From Flaviramulus multivorans (GTDB lineage: Bacteria; Bacteroidota; Bacteroidia; Flavobacteriales; Flavobacteriaceae), in NCBI RefSeq assembly GCF_021728415.1, contig NZ_JAKKDV010000001.1:353977-417976 (forward strand): DNA of 64,000 bases, given 5' to 3'. The notes beneath the pieces are model-generated. The model saw only the letters and a program-made list of their open reading frames with translations. It was not told the origin of the DNA and ran no database searches. Shown piece after piece: positions 26,391-35,675 of this stretch. Position 1 is the stretch's first letter, and every line of letters begins with the position of its first letter. A program made the translations under genes and the position numbers.

Positions 26391-28361
26391 ATGAAGAATT
26401 TATTAAAATCAACACTTGCAATTGTAGCTGTTCTTGTAGCATTTACAAGTTGTAATAATGGAGCAAAATCAGGAAAAAATTCTGGTGCTCTGGCAAATAA
26501 TGTTGCCGAAAAAGTATACGTAGCTCCAGGAGAGCATGACGAGTTTTATGCTTTTATATCTGGTGGATTTAGTGGACAATTATCTGTTTACGGATTACCA
26601 TCAGGACGTTTGTTTAAAGTGATTCCAGTATTCTCTCAGGATGCTGAAAAAGCTTATGGCTACAATGAAGAAACAAAACCAATGTTAAATACTTCTCATG
26701 GTTTTGTGCCTTGGGACGACGCTCACCATCCAGATATTTCGCAAACAAAGGGAGTAATCGATGGTCGTTGGGTATTTATAAATGGTAACAATACACCTCG
26801 TATTGCAAAAATTGATTTATCAACTTTTGAAACTACAGAAATCATTGAGATTCCTAATAGTGCTGGTAACCACAGTTCATCTTTTGTGACTGAAAATACA
26901 GAGTATGTAGTTGCTGGAACACGTTTTTCAGTTCCAATACCACAAAAAGATATGCCAATCAATGAGTATAAAGGAAACTTTAAAGGGTCTTTAACATTCA
27001 TTTCAGTTGACTCAGAGCATGGAAACATGGATATTAAATTCCAATTAATCATGCCAGGATTTGATTATGATTTATCACATCCAGGTCGTGGAAAATCTCA
27101 TGGATGGTTCTTCTTCTCAACGTATAACACTGAAGAAGCAAGTACACTTATGGAAGTCAATGCGTCTCAAAATGACAAAGACTTTATTGCGGCTGTAAAC
27201 TGGAAGAAAATTGAAGAGTATGTGAATAATGGTGGAGGAACAATGATGACTACTAATTATGCACATAATGTGTATGATGAGTCAACTCACATGGCAACGT
27301 CTACAATGAAAAAAGAAGTACTTACTGTGAATCCGCTGGATGTTCCTGGAGCTGTTTATTTAATGCCAACTCCAAAATCACCACATGGTTGTGATGTTGA
27401 TCCAACAGGTGAATATATTGTAGGTAGTGGTAAGCTTTCTGCTAACTTAACAGTTCACTCATTTACAAAAATGTTAGCTGCTATTGAGAATGAAAGTTTT
27501 GCAGGTGATGCTTATGGTATTCCAATTATTGAATTTGAAGCTTCATTAGCTGGAGTTGTAGAACAACCAGGTTTAGGACCTTTACATACTGAGTTCGATG
27601 ACAAAGGAAATGCATATACCACATTCTTTATTTCATCTGAAGTGGTTAAATGGAAAGTCGGAACTTGGGAAGTTTTAGACAGACAACCTTGTTATTATTC
27701 AGTTGGTCACTTAATGATTCCTGGAGGTAACTCACAAAAACCATTTGGTAAATACGTGGTAGCAATGAATAAGATCACAAAAGATCGTTATTTACCAACA
27801 GGTCCAGAGGTTACACAATCTGCACAGTTATATGATATTTCTGGTGATAAAATGGAATTACTGTTGGATTTTCCAACCATTGGTGAGCCACATTATGCTG
27901 CTGGATGTCCTGCAGATTTAATCAAACCTCGTTCTAAAAAGATATTTAACTTAGAAGACAACAAGCATCCTTACGCTGCAAAAAGTGAGGCAGATACAAA
28001 AGTTGTACGTGATGGTAAAACAGTTCATATTTACATGACAACCATTCGTAGTCACTTTGCTCCAGATAACATTGAAGGTATAAAAGTAGGAGATAAAGTG
28101 TACTTCCATGTCACTAACCTCGAGCAGGATTATGATGTCCCTCATGGTATTAGTATGATTGGTGCAAACACCTCTGAGCTACTTATCATGCCAGGGCAAA
28201 CGGAGACCTTCCTTTGGGAACCAAAACAAGAAGGTGTTTGGCCATTCTATTGTACAGATTTCTGTTCTGCTTTGCACCAAGAAATGCAAGGATATGTTAG
28301 AGTATCTGCAGCGAACGCTAACACACCATTAAAGTGGTCACTAGGAGAAGATATAGAATAA
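26391..28361 (+). CDS. nosZ: Nitrous oxide reductase, clade II (atypical) type
   Basis: This enzyme reduces N2O to N2 in the periplasm with the copper centres CuA and CuZ. It has 656 residues. The N-terminal beta-propeller carries CuZ histidines, including DDAHHPD at 109-115. The C-terminal cupredoxin domain has the full CuA motif CTDFCSALHQEM (Cys621, Cys625, His629, Met632). There is no twin-arginine signal. Instead a lipoprotein-type signal ends at Cys21 (VAFTSC), which fits the Sec-exported clade II enzymes. The gene lies 27 bp after the fasciclin gene. Confidence 0.96.
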   Translation: MKNLLKSTLAIVAVLVAFTSCNNGAKSGKNSGALANNVAEKVYVAPGEHDEFYAFISGGFSGQLSVYGLPSGRLFKVIPVFSQDAEKAYGYNEETKPMLNTSHGFVPWDDAHHPDISQTKGVIDGRWVFINGNNTPRIAKIDLSTFETTEIIEIPNSAGNHSSSFVTENTEYVVAGTRFSVPIPQKDMPINEYKGNFKGSLTFISVDSEHGNMDIKFQLIMPGFDYDLSHPGRGKSHGWFFFSTYNTEEASTLMEVNASQNDKDFIAAVNWKKIEEYVNNGGGTMMTTNYAHNVYDESTHMATSTMKKEVLTVNPLDVPGAVYLMPTPKSPHGCDVDPTGEYIVGSGKLSANLTVHSFTKMLAAIENESFAGDAYGIPIIEFEASLAGVVEQPGLGPLHTEFDDKGNAYTTFFISSEVVKWKVGTWEVLDRQPCYYSVGHLMIPGGNSQKPFGKYVVAMNKITKDRYLPTGPEVTQSAQLYDISGDKMELLLDFPTIGEPHYAAGCPADLIKPRSKKIFNLEDNKHPYAAKSEADTKVVRDGKTVHIYMTTIRSHFAPDNIEGIKVGDKVYFHVTNLEQDYDVPHGISMIGANTSELLIMPGQTETFLWEPKQEGVWPFYCTDFCSALHQEMQGYVRVSAANANTPLKWSLGEDIE

Positions 28362-28404
28362 AACAAACTTAGGAGAATTTTGTTTTAGTGTTTATTTTCC
28401 TAAC

Positions 28405-28443
28405 AAAGGCGAGAGTAGTCTTTTCGCTCTCGCCTTTCTTTTT
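28405..28443 (+). terminator. Hairpin terminator after nosZ
   Basis: An 11-bp perfect stem (aaaggcgagag / ctctcgccttt) with an 11-nt loop and trailing T-rich sequence. It lies between nosZ and the accessory genes and could lower their expression relative to nosZ. Confidence 0.75.
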
Positions 28444-28476
28444 AAAACGCTAAAAAAATCACTAAAAGCCTTAACG

Positions 28477-29076
28477 ATGAAAAAGTCAAATATCATCATG
28501 CTGCTTGCAGCTATTTTACCACTAGGATTGTTTCTTTTTCCACTTTGGAAAATTACACTGGAAGCTCCACAATATCCAACGCCATTGGGTATGTACATAT
28601 ACATTAATGATTTTGCTGATGTCAATCCACATGATATTAAAAACATCAACTTGATGAATCACTATGTTGGTATGAAGTATATTCCAGATGCTATCCCAGA
28701 ATTTAAAATATTTCCTGCAGGAATAATCATTACCACCATTATAGGCTTAATAATTGCCTTTAAAGGCAATTACAAATGGTTCTTTTATTGGTTTATCTTA
28801 ATGGTTGTTTTAAGTAGTGCTGGACTATATGACTTTTACCTTTGGGAGCATGATTATGGTCACAATTTAGATCCAAAGGCTATAATGAAATTTACCAATC
28901 CTGATGGCACAGTTATGGGCTTTCAGCCGCCATTATTTGGTAGTAAAGACATTTTAAATTTCAAGGCTCATTCTTATCCGAGACTGGGAGCTTACTTTCT
29001 AGGATTAGGAATTGCAATGGGATTAGTAGCCTATTTAGTTGGAAAGAAAAACGATAAAAAAACACTTACAATGTAA
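28477..29076 (+). CDS. Membrane protein of the nos locus, unknown function
   Basis: A 199-residue protein with about four membrane helices (about 5-22, 78-98, 105-122, 168-188) and a periplasmic-side loop containing LWEHDYGHNLDP. The first part is extracytoplasmic (LEAPQYPTPLGMYIYINDF). No motif identifies an activity. It lies between nosZ and nosL and may serve copper-centre assembly or electron transfer; the several His, Tyr and Asp residues in the loop could bind metal. That is inference. I recall similar genes beside nosZ in other Bacteroidota. Confidence 0.75.
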   Translation: MKKSNIIMLLAAILPLGLFLFPLWKITLEAPQYPTPLGMYIYINDFADVNPHDIKNINLMNHYVGMKYIPDAIPEFKIFPAGIIITTIIGLIIAFKGNYKWFFYWFILMVVLSSAGLYDFYLWEHDYGHNLDPKAIMKFTNPDGTVMGFQPPLFGSKDILNFKAHSYPRLGAYFLGLGIAMGLVAYLVGKKNDKKTLTM

Positions 29077-29107
29077 AAAAAAGACAAAACACTAAAAACA
29101 CTAAAAA

Positions 29108-29548
29108 ATGCAAACACTAAAACACTATTCAATTATTGCATTACTACTTATTTTATATGGTTGTAATGTATCACCACAAGCTATTGATTATGGCAATGAT
29201 GGATGTCATTTTTGTGAAATGACCATTGTTGACAAGGTTCATGGAGCAGAAATTGTGACCAACAAAGGAAAGGTCTATAAGTTTGATGCTTCAGAATGTA
29301 TGATTAATTTTATGGATGAGTTTGAAGACTCATCTGAAATTAAACTTTTTCTTACTAATCATTTTACCGAACCTGAAGTCCTAATCGATGCTACTAAAGC
29401 TACTTTTTTAATTAGTGAAAATGTTCCGAGTCCAATGGGAGCTTTCCTATCTGCCTTTAAAAATAAGGTTGATGCTGAAAAAATTCAATCAGAAAAAGGA
29501 GGTGAACTGTATTCTTGGGAAAAACTACTAGCACATTTAAAGAACTAG
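29108..29548 (+). CDS. nosL: NosL copper chaperone lipoprotein
   Basis: A 146-residue NosL, an outer-envelope lipoprotein that delivers Cu(I) for NosZ assembly. The lipobox ends LYGC (Cys19). The core GCHFCEMTIVDKVHGAEI holds the conserved C-x-x-C-x-M region, followed by KFDASECMINF. It lies 31 bp after the membrane-protein gene and 4 bp before nosD. Confidence 0.9.
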   Translation: MQTLKHYSIIALLLILYGCNVSPQAIDYGNDGCHFCEMTIVDKVHGAEIVTNKGKVYKFDASECMINFMDEFEDSSEIKLFLTNHFTEPEVLIDATKATFLISENVPSPMGAFLSAFKNKVDAEKIQSEKGGELYSWEKLLAHLKN

Positions 29549-29552
29549 TTTC

Positions 29553-30788
29553 ATGAACAAATTGATCACATTTTTAACAGTCATTTTTATGGCTAAATTA
29601 ATGTATGCTCAAAACATTGAGGTATGTAGTACATGCTCTGTTTCAACATTAACAGAAGCTATTGCTCAAGCCAAAGATTTTGATACTATTATTGTTAAAA
29701 AAGGAACTTATAAAGAGCATAACATCACAATAAACAAACCATTAATAATTATTGGTGAAAATTATCCAGTAATTGATGGAGAGCTAAAAGGTGAAATTAT
29801 TACCATAATTTCAGATGATGTAACCATTGATGGCTTGTTTGTTATTAATGTGGGAACCAGTTATACCGAAGACTATGCTGCTATACGAGTTAGAAAGAGC
29901 AAAAACTTTGTCATTCAAAATGTGGTTCTAGAAAACCTATTTTTTGGCATTTATATTGAAAAATCTAACTATGGAAAAATCTATCATAACAAAATAATTG
30001 GTGATGCTGTTGAAGAATACAACTCTGGAAATGGTATTCAATTATGGTACAGCAATTACATAGAAATTGAACACAACTTTGTTGAACATGTTCGTGATGG
30101 CATCTATTTGGAGTTTTCAGACCACTGTATTATAAAAAACAACGTCAGTGAGCAAAACTTGCGATATGGCCTACATTTTATGTTTTCTAATGATGATCTT
30201 TACCAAGACAACACCTTTGAAAACAATGGAGCAGGAGTTGCGGTGATGTTTTCCAAAAAAATAAAGATGATAAATAACACCTTTAAAGAAAATTGGGGAA
30301 CGGCATCTTATGGCATGCTATTAAAAGAGATTAATGATGCCGAAATTATCGGAAATACTTTTCAGGAAAACACCATAGGAATAAATATTGAAGGCTCTAA
30401 CAGAATTGTGTACAAGAACAACAATTTTATTAATAATGGCTGGGCAGTTAAAGTGCGTGGCGCTTGTTATGCCAATAGTTTTTTAGAGAATAATTTTTTG
30501 TACAATTCTTTTGATATATCCTACAATAGCAAAGTAAATGATAATGTATTTGATAGAAATTATTGGAGTAACTACACAGGATACGACCTTGATAAAGATG
30601 GAGTAGGTGATGTACCTTACAGACCAGTTAAACTTTTCTCATATATAGTAAACAGAACTCCAGAAACGATTATCCTTTTGCGTAGTTTATTTATTGATAT
30701 CATTGATTTTTCTGAAAAAGTATCACCAGTTTTCACACCTGATAATTTATTGGACAATAACCCTTTAATTAAAAAAGCAACATGGTAA
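29553..30788 (+). CDS. nosD: NosD, periplasmic right-handed beta-helix protein
   Basis: A 411-residue periplasmic protein with a signal peptide (about 1-19, LMYAQ) and a long array of beta-helix turns. N/D-rich repeats such as GIYIEKSNYGKIYHNKI and GIYLEFSDHCIIKNN run to about residue 340, and a conserved region YWSNYTGYDLDKDGVGDVPY follows. NosD acts with the NosFY ABC transporter in maturation of the CuZ centre. It overlaps nosF by 7 bp. Confidence 0.93.
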   Translation: MNKLITFLTVIFMAKLMYAQNIEVCSTCSVSTLTEAIAQAKDFDTIIVKKGTYKEHNITINKPLIIIGENYPVIDGELKGEIITIISDDVTIDGLFVINVGTSYTEDYAAIRVRKSKNFVIQNVVLENLFFGIYIEKSNYGKIYHNKIIGDAVEEYNSGNGIQLWYSNYIEIEHNFVEHVRDGIYLEFSDHCIIKNNVSEQNLRYGLHFMFSNDDLYQDNTFENNGAGVAVMFSKKIKMINNTFKENWGTASYGMLLKEINDAEIIGNTFQENTIGINIEGSNRIVYKNNNFINNGWAVKVRGACYANSFLENNFLYNSFDISYNSKVNDNVFDRNYWSNYTGYDLDKDGVGDVPYRPVKLFSYIVNRTPETIILLRSLFIDIIDFSEKVSPVFTPDNLLDNNPLIKKATW

Positions 30789-31489
30789 GTATTGAAAATT
30801 TACATAAAAAATTTGGTAAAAATCAAGTCTTAAAAGGTGTAGACCTCAGTATTAATGAAGGCGGAATTTTTGCAGTCCTTGGACCCAATGGGTCTGGTAA
30901 AACCACCTTAATAAAGTCCGTTTTAGGCATGGTAATTCCAGATAAAGGAACTATAGAAGTGCAAGGCAATAACATAAATAAAAGCTCAGAATACAGACAT
31001 AAAATTGATTATTTACCGCAAATAGCCAATTTCCCGAGTAACTTAAAAGTAAAGGAGCTTATAAAAATGATAAAGGATTTACGCAAACCTACAAATGAAG
31101 AAATACATTTGATAGAGTTGTTTAAGCTAGAACCTTTTTTAGATAAGAAACTTGGCAACCTTTCCGGAGGTACAAAACAGAAAGTGAATATTGTTTTAAC
31201 CTTTATGTTTGACAGTCCGCTCATCATTTTAGACGAGCCTACTTCAGGCTTAGATCCGATTTCACTTATAAGATTGAAGGACTTAATCCAAGCGGAAAAA
31301 GCAAAGGGAAAGACTATATTAATTACCTCTCATATTATGAGTTTTGTTGAAGAAGTATCAGATGAAATTGTATTCCTATTAGAGGGTAAAATTTACTTTA
31401 AAGGCACCATTCAAGATTTAAAAACCAAGACCAAGCAGCCAGACTTTGACCATGCTATTGCGTCTATATTAACGAACAATCATGCTTAA
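30782..31489 (+). CDS. nosF: NosF, ABC transporter ATP-binding subunit
   Basis: A 235-residue ABC ATPase. Walker A is GPNGSGKTT near 34-42, the signature is LSGGTKQK near 122-129, and Walker B with catalytic Glu is LIILDEPTSG near 144-153. A switch His is in LITSHIMS. It powers NosY for maturation of nitrous oxide reductase together with NosD. It overlaps nosD by 7 bp and nosY by 8 bp, indicating translational coupling. Confidence 0.94.
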   Translation: MVSIENLHKKFGKNQVLKGVDLSINEGGIFAVLGPNGSGKTTLIKSVLGMVIPDKGTIEVQGNNINKSSEYRHKIDYLPQIANFPSNLKVKELIKMIKDLRKPTNEEIHLIELFKLEPFLDKKLGNLSGGTKQKVNIVLTFMFDSPLIILDEPTSGLDPISLIRLKDLIQAEKAKGKTILITSHIMSFVEEVSDEIVFLLEGKIYFKGTIQDLKTKTKQPDFDHAIASILTNNHA

Positions 31490-32264
31490 AATATTAAAAT
31501 ACAGTTTTTACGATTTAATGCGCAGTCGCTGGAGTTATGTATACTTTGCATTTTATTTATTACTTGGTGTTGTGCTCTTATTTTTAAATAACGATTTATC
31601 CAAAGCGGTCATTACTTTAATGAATGTTATTATAGTACTTGTACCTTTAATAGGAACCATTTTTGGGGTGATGTACTATTATAATTCTAAAGAATTTACG
31701 GAGTTATTATTGGCGCAGCCCTTAAAACGCCCATCTATATTTTTAGGACAATATTTAGGAGTAGCATTATCACTTTCAATGAGTCTTATTTTAGGATTAG
31801 GTATCCCGTTTGTGTTTTATGGATTGTTTAAAAGTGGCGCTATTTGGGATTTTTCATTATTACTAATTACAGGTGTTTTTCTAACACTCATTTTTACTGC
31901 ATTAGCTTTTAATATTGCATTATCTAATGAAAATAAAATCAAAGGTTTTGGTTATGCCATTCTTTTATGGTTGCTATTGGCAATAATTTATGATGGCGTC
32001 TTTTTAATGACTCTCATCTTGTTTGAAGATTATCCATTAGATAAATTATCGCTCGTTGGCACGATGCTAAATCCAATAGATTTATCAAGAACACTTATTC
32101 TATTAAAGCTCGATATCTCTGCATTATTAGGTTATACAGGAGCTGTATTTAAGCAATTCTTCGGAACTAATTTTGGTCTTATTGTTTCTTTTTCAGTATT
32201 AGTGGTTTGGGTCATGCTCCCAGTTTGGAGAATTGTTTTTAAATCCAAGAAAAAAGATTTTTAA
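31482..32264 (+). CDS. nosY: NosY, ABC transporter permease
   Basis: A 260-residue inner-membrane permease with six predicted helices (about 17-35, 37-58, 87-108, 120-141, 155-178, 231-250). It has the ABC-2 type layout of NosY. It overlaps nosF by 8 bp and is the last gene of the locus. It meets the next gene tail to tail with a 4-bp overlap. Confidence 0.92.
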   Translation: MLKILKYSFYDLMRSRWSYVYFAFYLLLGVVLLFLNNDLSKAVITLMNVIIVLVPLIGTIFGVMYYYNSKEFTELLLAQPLKRPSIFLGQYLGVALSLSMSLILGLGIPFVFYGLFKSGAIWDFSLLLITGVFLTLIFTALAFNIALSNENKIKGFGYAILLWLLLAIIYDGVFLMTLILFEDYPLDKLSLVGTMLNPIDLSRTLILLKLDISALLGYTGAVFKQFFGTNFGLIVSFSVLVVWVMLPVWRIVFKSKKKDF

Positions 32265-32611
32265 GAATACTTATTTCTAAACCACACTTTTTGCCATTCG
32301 CGTTTCAAAATTAAAAATGAAACGTCTTCAGATAACTTAAGAATATCTTCACCATCCAAAGCTTTAACTTGCTTTTCTGGCACATCAATAATATATAGCA
32401 AATTTAAATATTCGGTAAATTTTTCTTGAATGAGCTTATAAACCGTTTCGTGAAGCATAAGTTTTAAACTTGAAGGCAAAATATCTTCATGAAAATCTAA
32501 ATCAATATTTGCTAGTTGTAAATCTTTATTTAATTGAAGAATTAATCTTTTATATAAATCTAATCGGTTAGCTTCTTCAATTAAATCATCAAATGTCGTT
32601 GGTAATTGCAT
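32261..32611 (-). CDS. Conserved hypothetical protein downstream of the polyprenyl synthase gene
   Basis: A 116-residue, highly charged and probably all-helical cytoplasmic protein with no signal peptide or membrane segment. I do not recognise a functional motif. Its start overlaps the polyprenyl synthetase stop by one base, so the two are translationally coupled. I recall homologues in the same position in other flavobacteria, but no function follows from that. Confidence 0.7.
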   Translation of the reverse strand: MQLPTTFDDLIEEANRLDLYKRLILQLNKDLQLANIDLDFHEDILPSSLKLMLHETVYKLIQEKFTEYLNLLYIIDVPEKQVKALDGEDILKLSEDVSFLILKREWQKVWFRNKYS

Positions 32612-33585
32612 TATACGGTCCTATTCATTAAACTCTTCCCAAAGTTTATTAATAGCTCTTTTTTATCTTCTGAAATATTTAAAGATTCTAAAACTGAAAA
32701 AGCTTTATTTGTATAGTCTTCAATGGCTTTTTTAGTTGCTTCCGAAGACCCTGATGCCTCAAAAAATTGTTTTGCGGTAATAATTTTATTGGAAACGTCT
32801 TCAGGATTTGTTGAAAATAATTGTTGTAATTCAACTTTGTCTGTTGCATTTGAAAACTCTAGCGCTTTCAAGTACAAAAAAGTCTTTTTGTTCTCAATAA
32901 TATCGCCCCCAACTTGTTTTCCAAATGTTTGAGGGTCGCCAAAAGCGTCCAAATAATCATCCTGTAGTTGAAATGCAATACCTAAATTCTTACCAAATTC
33001 GTAAATGTTGTTTTGATCTTCAGCAGAAGCTTTTGCCACAATAGATCCCATTTTCATAGCAGCTCCAACTAAAACAGCGGTTTTATATTCAATCATTTTT
33101 AAATATTCAGGGATTGTAACATCATTTCTCGTTTCAAAATCCACATCATACTGCTGTCCTTCACAAACTTCTAACGCTGTTTTACTAAATAGTTTTGCTA
33201 ATGCTTGAAAAGTATTGGCATCATAATTTTCGAAAAGTTGATATGCCATAATTAACATCGCATCTCCAGACAATATTCCAGTATTAATGTTCCATCGCTC
33301 ATGAACAGTTTCATTACCACGTCGTAAAGGAGCACCATCCATTATATCATCATGTACCAACGAAAAATTATGAAATACTTCAACACTTAAAGCAGCACTT
33401 AAAGCATCCTTATAACTTCCTTCAAAAATATCTGTTGTCATCAAGGTTAATACAGGTCGCAAACGCTTGCCTCCCAATCTCAGTATATATTCAATGGGTT
33501 CGTAAAGATTTTTGGGTTCCTTACTTGAAGCATATTTATTTAAATATGTAATAAAGTGTTGTTGATATTCTTCTATTGATAGCAT
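32611..33585 (-). CDS. Polyprenyl (geranylgeranyl/farnesyl-type) diphosphate synthase
   Basis: A 324-residue trans-isoprenyl diphosphate synthase that condenses isopentenyl diphosphate onto an allylic primer. The first aspartate-rich motif is in LVHDDIMDGAPLRRG near 83-97. The second is in FQLQDDYLDAFGD, followed by GKQVGGDIIENKKT. The substrate diphosphate-binding region GGKRLRPVL is near 34-42. Chain length is not certain from the sequence; short- or medium-chain products are likely. dxs at 52484 supplies the same pathway from a distant locus. Confidence 0.9.
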   Translation of the reverse strand: MLSIEEYQQHFITYLNKYASSKEPKNLYEPIEYILRLGGKRLRPVLTLMTTDIFEGSYKDALSAALSVEVFHNFSLVHDDIMDGAPLRRGNETVHERWNINTGILSGDAMLIMAYQLFENYDANTFQALAKLFSKTALEVCEGQQYDVDFETRNDVTIPEYLKMIEYKTAVLVGAAMKMGSIVAKASAEDQNNIYEFGKNLGIAFQLQDDYLDAFGDPQTFGKQVGGDIIENKKTFLYLKALEFSNATDKVELQQLFSTNPEDVSNKIITAKQFFEASGSSEATKKAIEDYTNKAFSVLESLNISEDKKELLINFGKSLMNRTV

Positions 33586-33658
33586 AGGGCAAAAATAAAT
33601 TAAAAACCTATATCAAAATGTCTTCATGTTAAATAATTGCAAAACTTTGGAAACTATT

Positions 33659-33689
33659 TTTGTTTATTAAGTTTCCTGTTATATATTTG
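33659..33689 (+). promoter_or_regulatory. Promoter of the TetR-efflux operon
   Basis: TTTG at 33659-33662 and TATATTTG at 33682-33689 are separated by exactly 19 bp, a textbook Bacteroidota vegetative promoter. The ATG at 33699 is 10 bp after the -7 element, so the leader is only a few bases long. Confidence 0.8.
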
Positions 33690-33698
33690 CAGCCAATT

Positions 33699-34304
33699 AT
33701 GAGAGAAAATATTATACATAAATCTGCTGAATTATTTTTAACACTAGGGTTTAAAAGTGTTACTATGGATGATATTGCCAATGAAATGGGGATTTCCAAA
33801 AAAACTATTTATGTTCATTTTGAAAATAAAACCAAATTGGTTGAAGCAGTTACTTTTTCGCTTTTTGAGAATATTTGCGACGGTATTGACTGCATTTGTG
33901 AGGCTTCACATAACCCCATTGAGGAGTTATACGACATCAAAATGTACGTGATGAATTATTTAAAAAATGAAAAAACATCACCACAGTATCAACTCAAAAA
34001 ATATTATCCTCAAATCTACGATTTGTTAAAAGTTAAGCAGTTTGAAAAAATGTACGATTCTGTAAAAGAAAGTCTCCAAAATGGTGTAAATACTGGTCTT
34101 TTCAGACCTAATATTGATGTCGATTTTATTTCTAGAATGTATTTTAATGGCATGTCTGGAATTAAAGATGAATCCATTTTCCCTCAAAGTAAATTTACTA
34201 TGGACTATCTAATGGAAAGCTATTTAGAGTATCATTTAAGAGCTATTGTAACCGATAAAGGTTTTCAAATATTAAACAAATTTATAACATCAAATCAATC
34301 ATAA
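33699..34304 (+). CDS. TetR/AcrR-family regulator
   Basis: A 201-residue regulator with an N-terminal TetR helix-turn-helix (about 5-50, FKSVTMDDIANEMGISKKTI followed by YVHFENK) and a variable ligand-binding C-terminal domain. A frame extends upstream to 33660 but would include the promoter, so the ATG at 33699 is used. It is the first gene of the efflux operon, 5 bp before the TolC gene, and probably represses it. The ligand is unknown. Confidence 0.92.
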   Translation: MRENIIHKSAELFLTLGFKSVTMDDIANEMGISKKTIYVHFENKTKLVEAVTFSLFENICDGIDCICEASHNPIEELYDIKMYVMNYLKNEKTSPQYQLKKYYPQIYDLLKVKQFEKMYDSVKESLQNGVNTGLFRPNIDVDFISRMYFNGMSGIKDESIFPQSKFTMDYLMESYLEYHLRAIVTDKGFQILNKFITSNQS

Positions 34305-34309
34305 ATCGA

Positions 34310-35653
34310 ATGAAACACATTCAAACTTTTTTATTTTTTCTAACAACTTCCGTAATATTTTCACAAGAAAATATTCAAAGTTTTACATTACAGCAAGCTA
34401 TAGACTTTGCATTAGAAAATAACAGAACTTCAAAAAACGCCTCTTATGATATTGAGGCAGCAAAAAAGCAAAAATGGGAAACTACAGCTACTGGTTTGCC
34501 ACAAATTAGTGCAACAGTTGATTACCAACATTTTTTAAAACAGCAAGTATCATTAATTCCTGCTGAGTTTTTTGGTGGCAACCCTGGCGAGTTTGCCGAA
34601 GTTACTTTTGGTACAAAACAAAGCGTTACTGCAACTGCTACTTTAACGCAAAAACTTTTTGACGGGTCATACTTGGTGGGCTTACAATCTGCAAAAGTAT
34701 TTTTAGAAATCTCAAAAAATGCTAAAGAAAAAACCGATTTAGAAGTTAGAAAAGCTGTAATTAATGCCTACGGAAATGTTTTAATGGCTGAAGAAAGTGC
34801 AAATATTTTACAGCGAAATCTTGAAACTTTGCAAAAAAATCTTTTTGAGATTAAAAAAATATATGAAAATGGATTAGAGGAAGAGGAAAGCGTTCAACAG
34901 TTGCAAATTACATTATCGGGTGTTGAAAGTAATTTAAATAATGTAAACAGATTAAAAGCATTGGCATACCAAATGCTTAATATAACACTTGGTTTAGATA
35001 TCAACAATCAAACTATTTTAACGGATACATTAGAAAATTTAACAAGTAAAAATATATCATTATTATTACTTGAAGCTGATGAATCTATTGAGAGTACAAT
35101 TGACTATAGAATTGCCGAAAATGATAAAACCTCTAAAGAATTATTATTAAAACTTGAAAAAAGTAAGGCATTACCAACTTTAAGCACCTTTATAAATGGT
35201 GGTTATTCGGCGTTTAGTGATGAATTTACTTTTGCTAATAAAGAGCAAAAATGGTTTGGATCATCTTTACTCGGTGTTAGTTTAAACATTCCTATTTTCA
35301 GCTCCTTAGGTAGAAGTGCTGCAACACAACGCGCTAAAATTAATTTGGAGAAAGCTGAAAACGATTTAATTGAAACTGAACAAAAAATAAAACTTCAAAT
35401 AGCCTCGGCTAAAAGTGATTACCAATTCGCCATTGAAGATTACCAAAACAAAAAACAAAACTTAAACCTTGCCGAACGTATTGAAACAAAAAACCAAACA
35501 AAGTTTTTTGAAGGTATTGGTTCTAGTTTCGATTTACGTCAGGCACAAACCCAATTATACACCGCTCAACAAGAGTTTTTACAAGCTATGTTGGACGTAA
35601 TAAACAAAAAAACAGAACTAGAAACTGTACTTAATGAAATACCAAAAAATTAA
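34310..35653 (+). CDS. TolC-family outer-membrane efflux protein
   Basis: A 447-residue outer-membrane channel of tripartite efflux pumps. The signal peptide ends near residue 19 (IFSQ). The two-fold pattern of long helical coiled coils and short strands (SFTLQQAIDFALENNRT at the start, NLAERIETKNQTKFFEGIGS in the second half) is typical of the OEP family. It forms an operon with the upstream TetR gene and the adaptor and RND genes that follow. Confidence 0.92.
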   Translation: MKHIQTFLFFLTTSVIFSQENIQSFTLQQAIDFALENNRTSKNASYDIEAAKKQKWETTATGLPQISATVDYQHFLKQQVSLIPAEFFGGNPGEFAEVTFGTKQSVTATATLTQKLFDGSYLVGLQSAKVFLEISKNAKEKTDLEVRKAVINAYGNVLMAEESANILQRNLETLQKNLFEIKKIYENGLEEEESVQQLQITLSGVESNLNNVNRLKALAYQMLNITLGLDINNQTILTDTLENLTSKNISLLLLEADESIESTIDYRIAENDKTSKELLLKLEKSKALPTLSTFINGGYSAFSDEFTFANKEQKWFGSSLLGVSLNIPIFSSLGRSAATQRAKINLEKAENDLIETEQKIKLQIASAKSDYQFAIEDYQNKKQNLNLAERIETKNQTKFFEGIGSSFDLRQAQTQLYTAQQEFLQAMLDVINKKTELETVLNEIPKN

Positions 35654-35675
35654 TCAATCAAGAAAACACTAAAAA

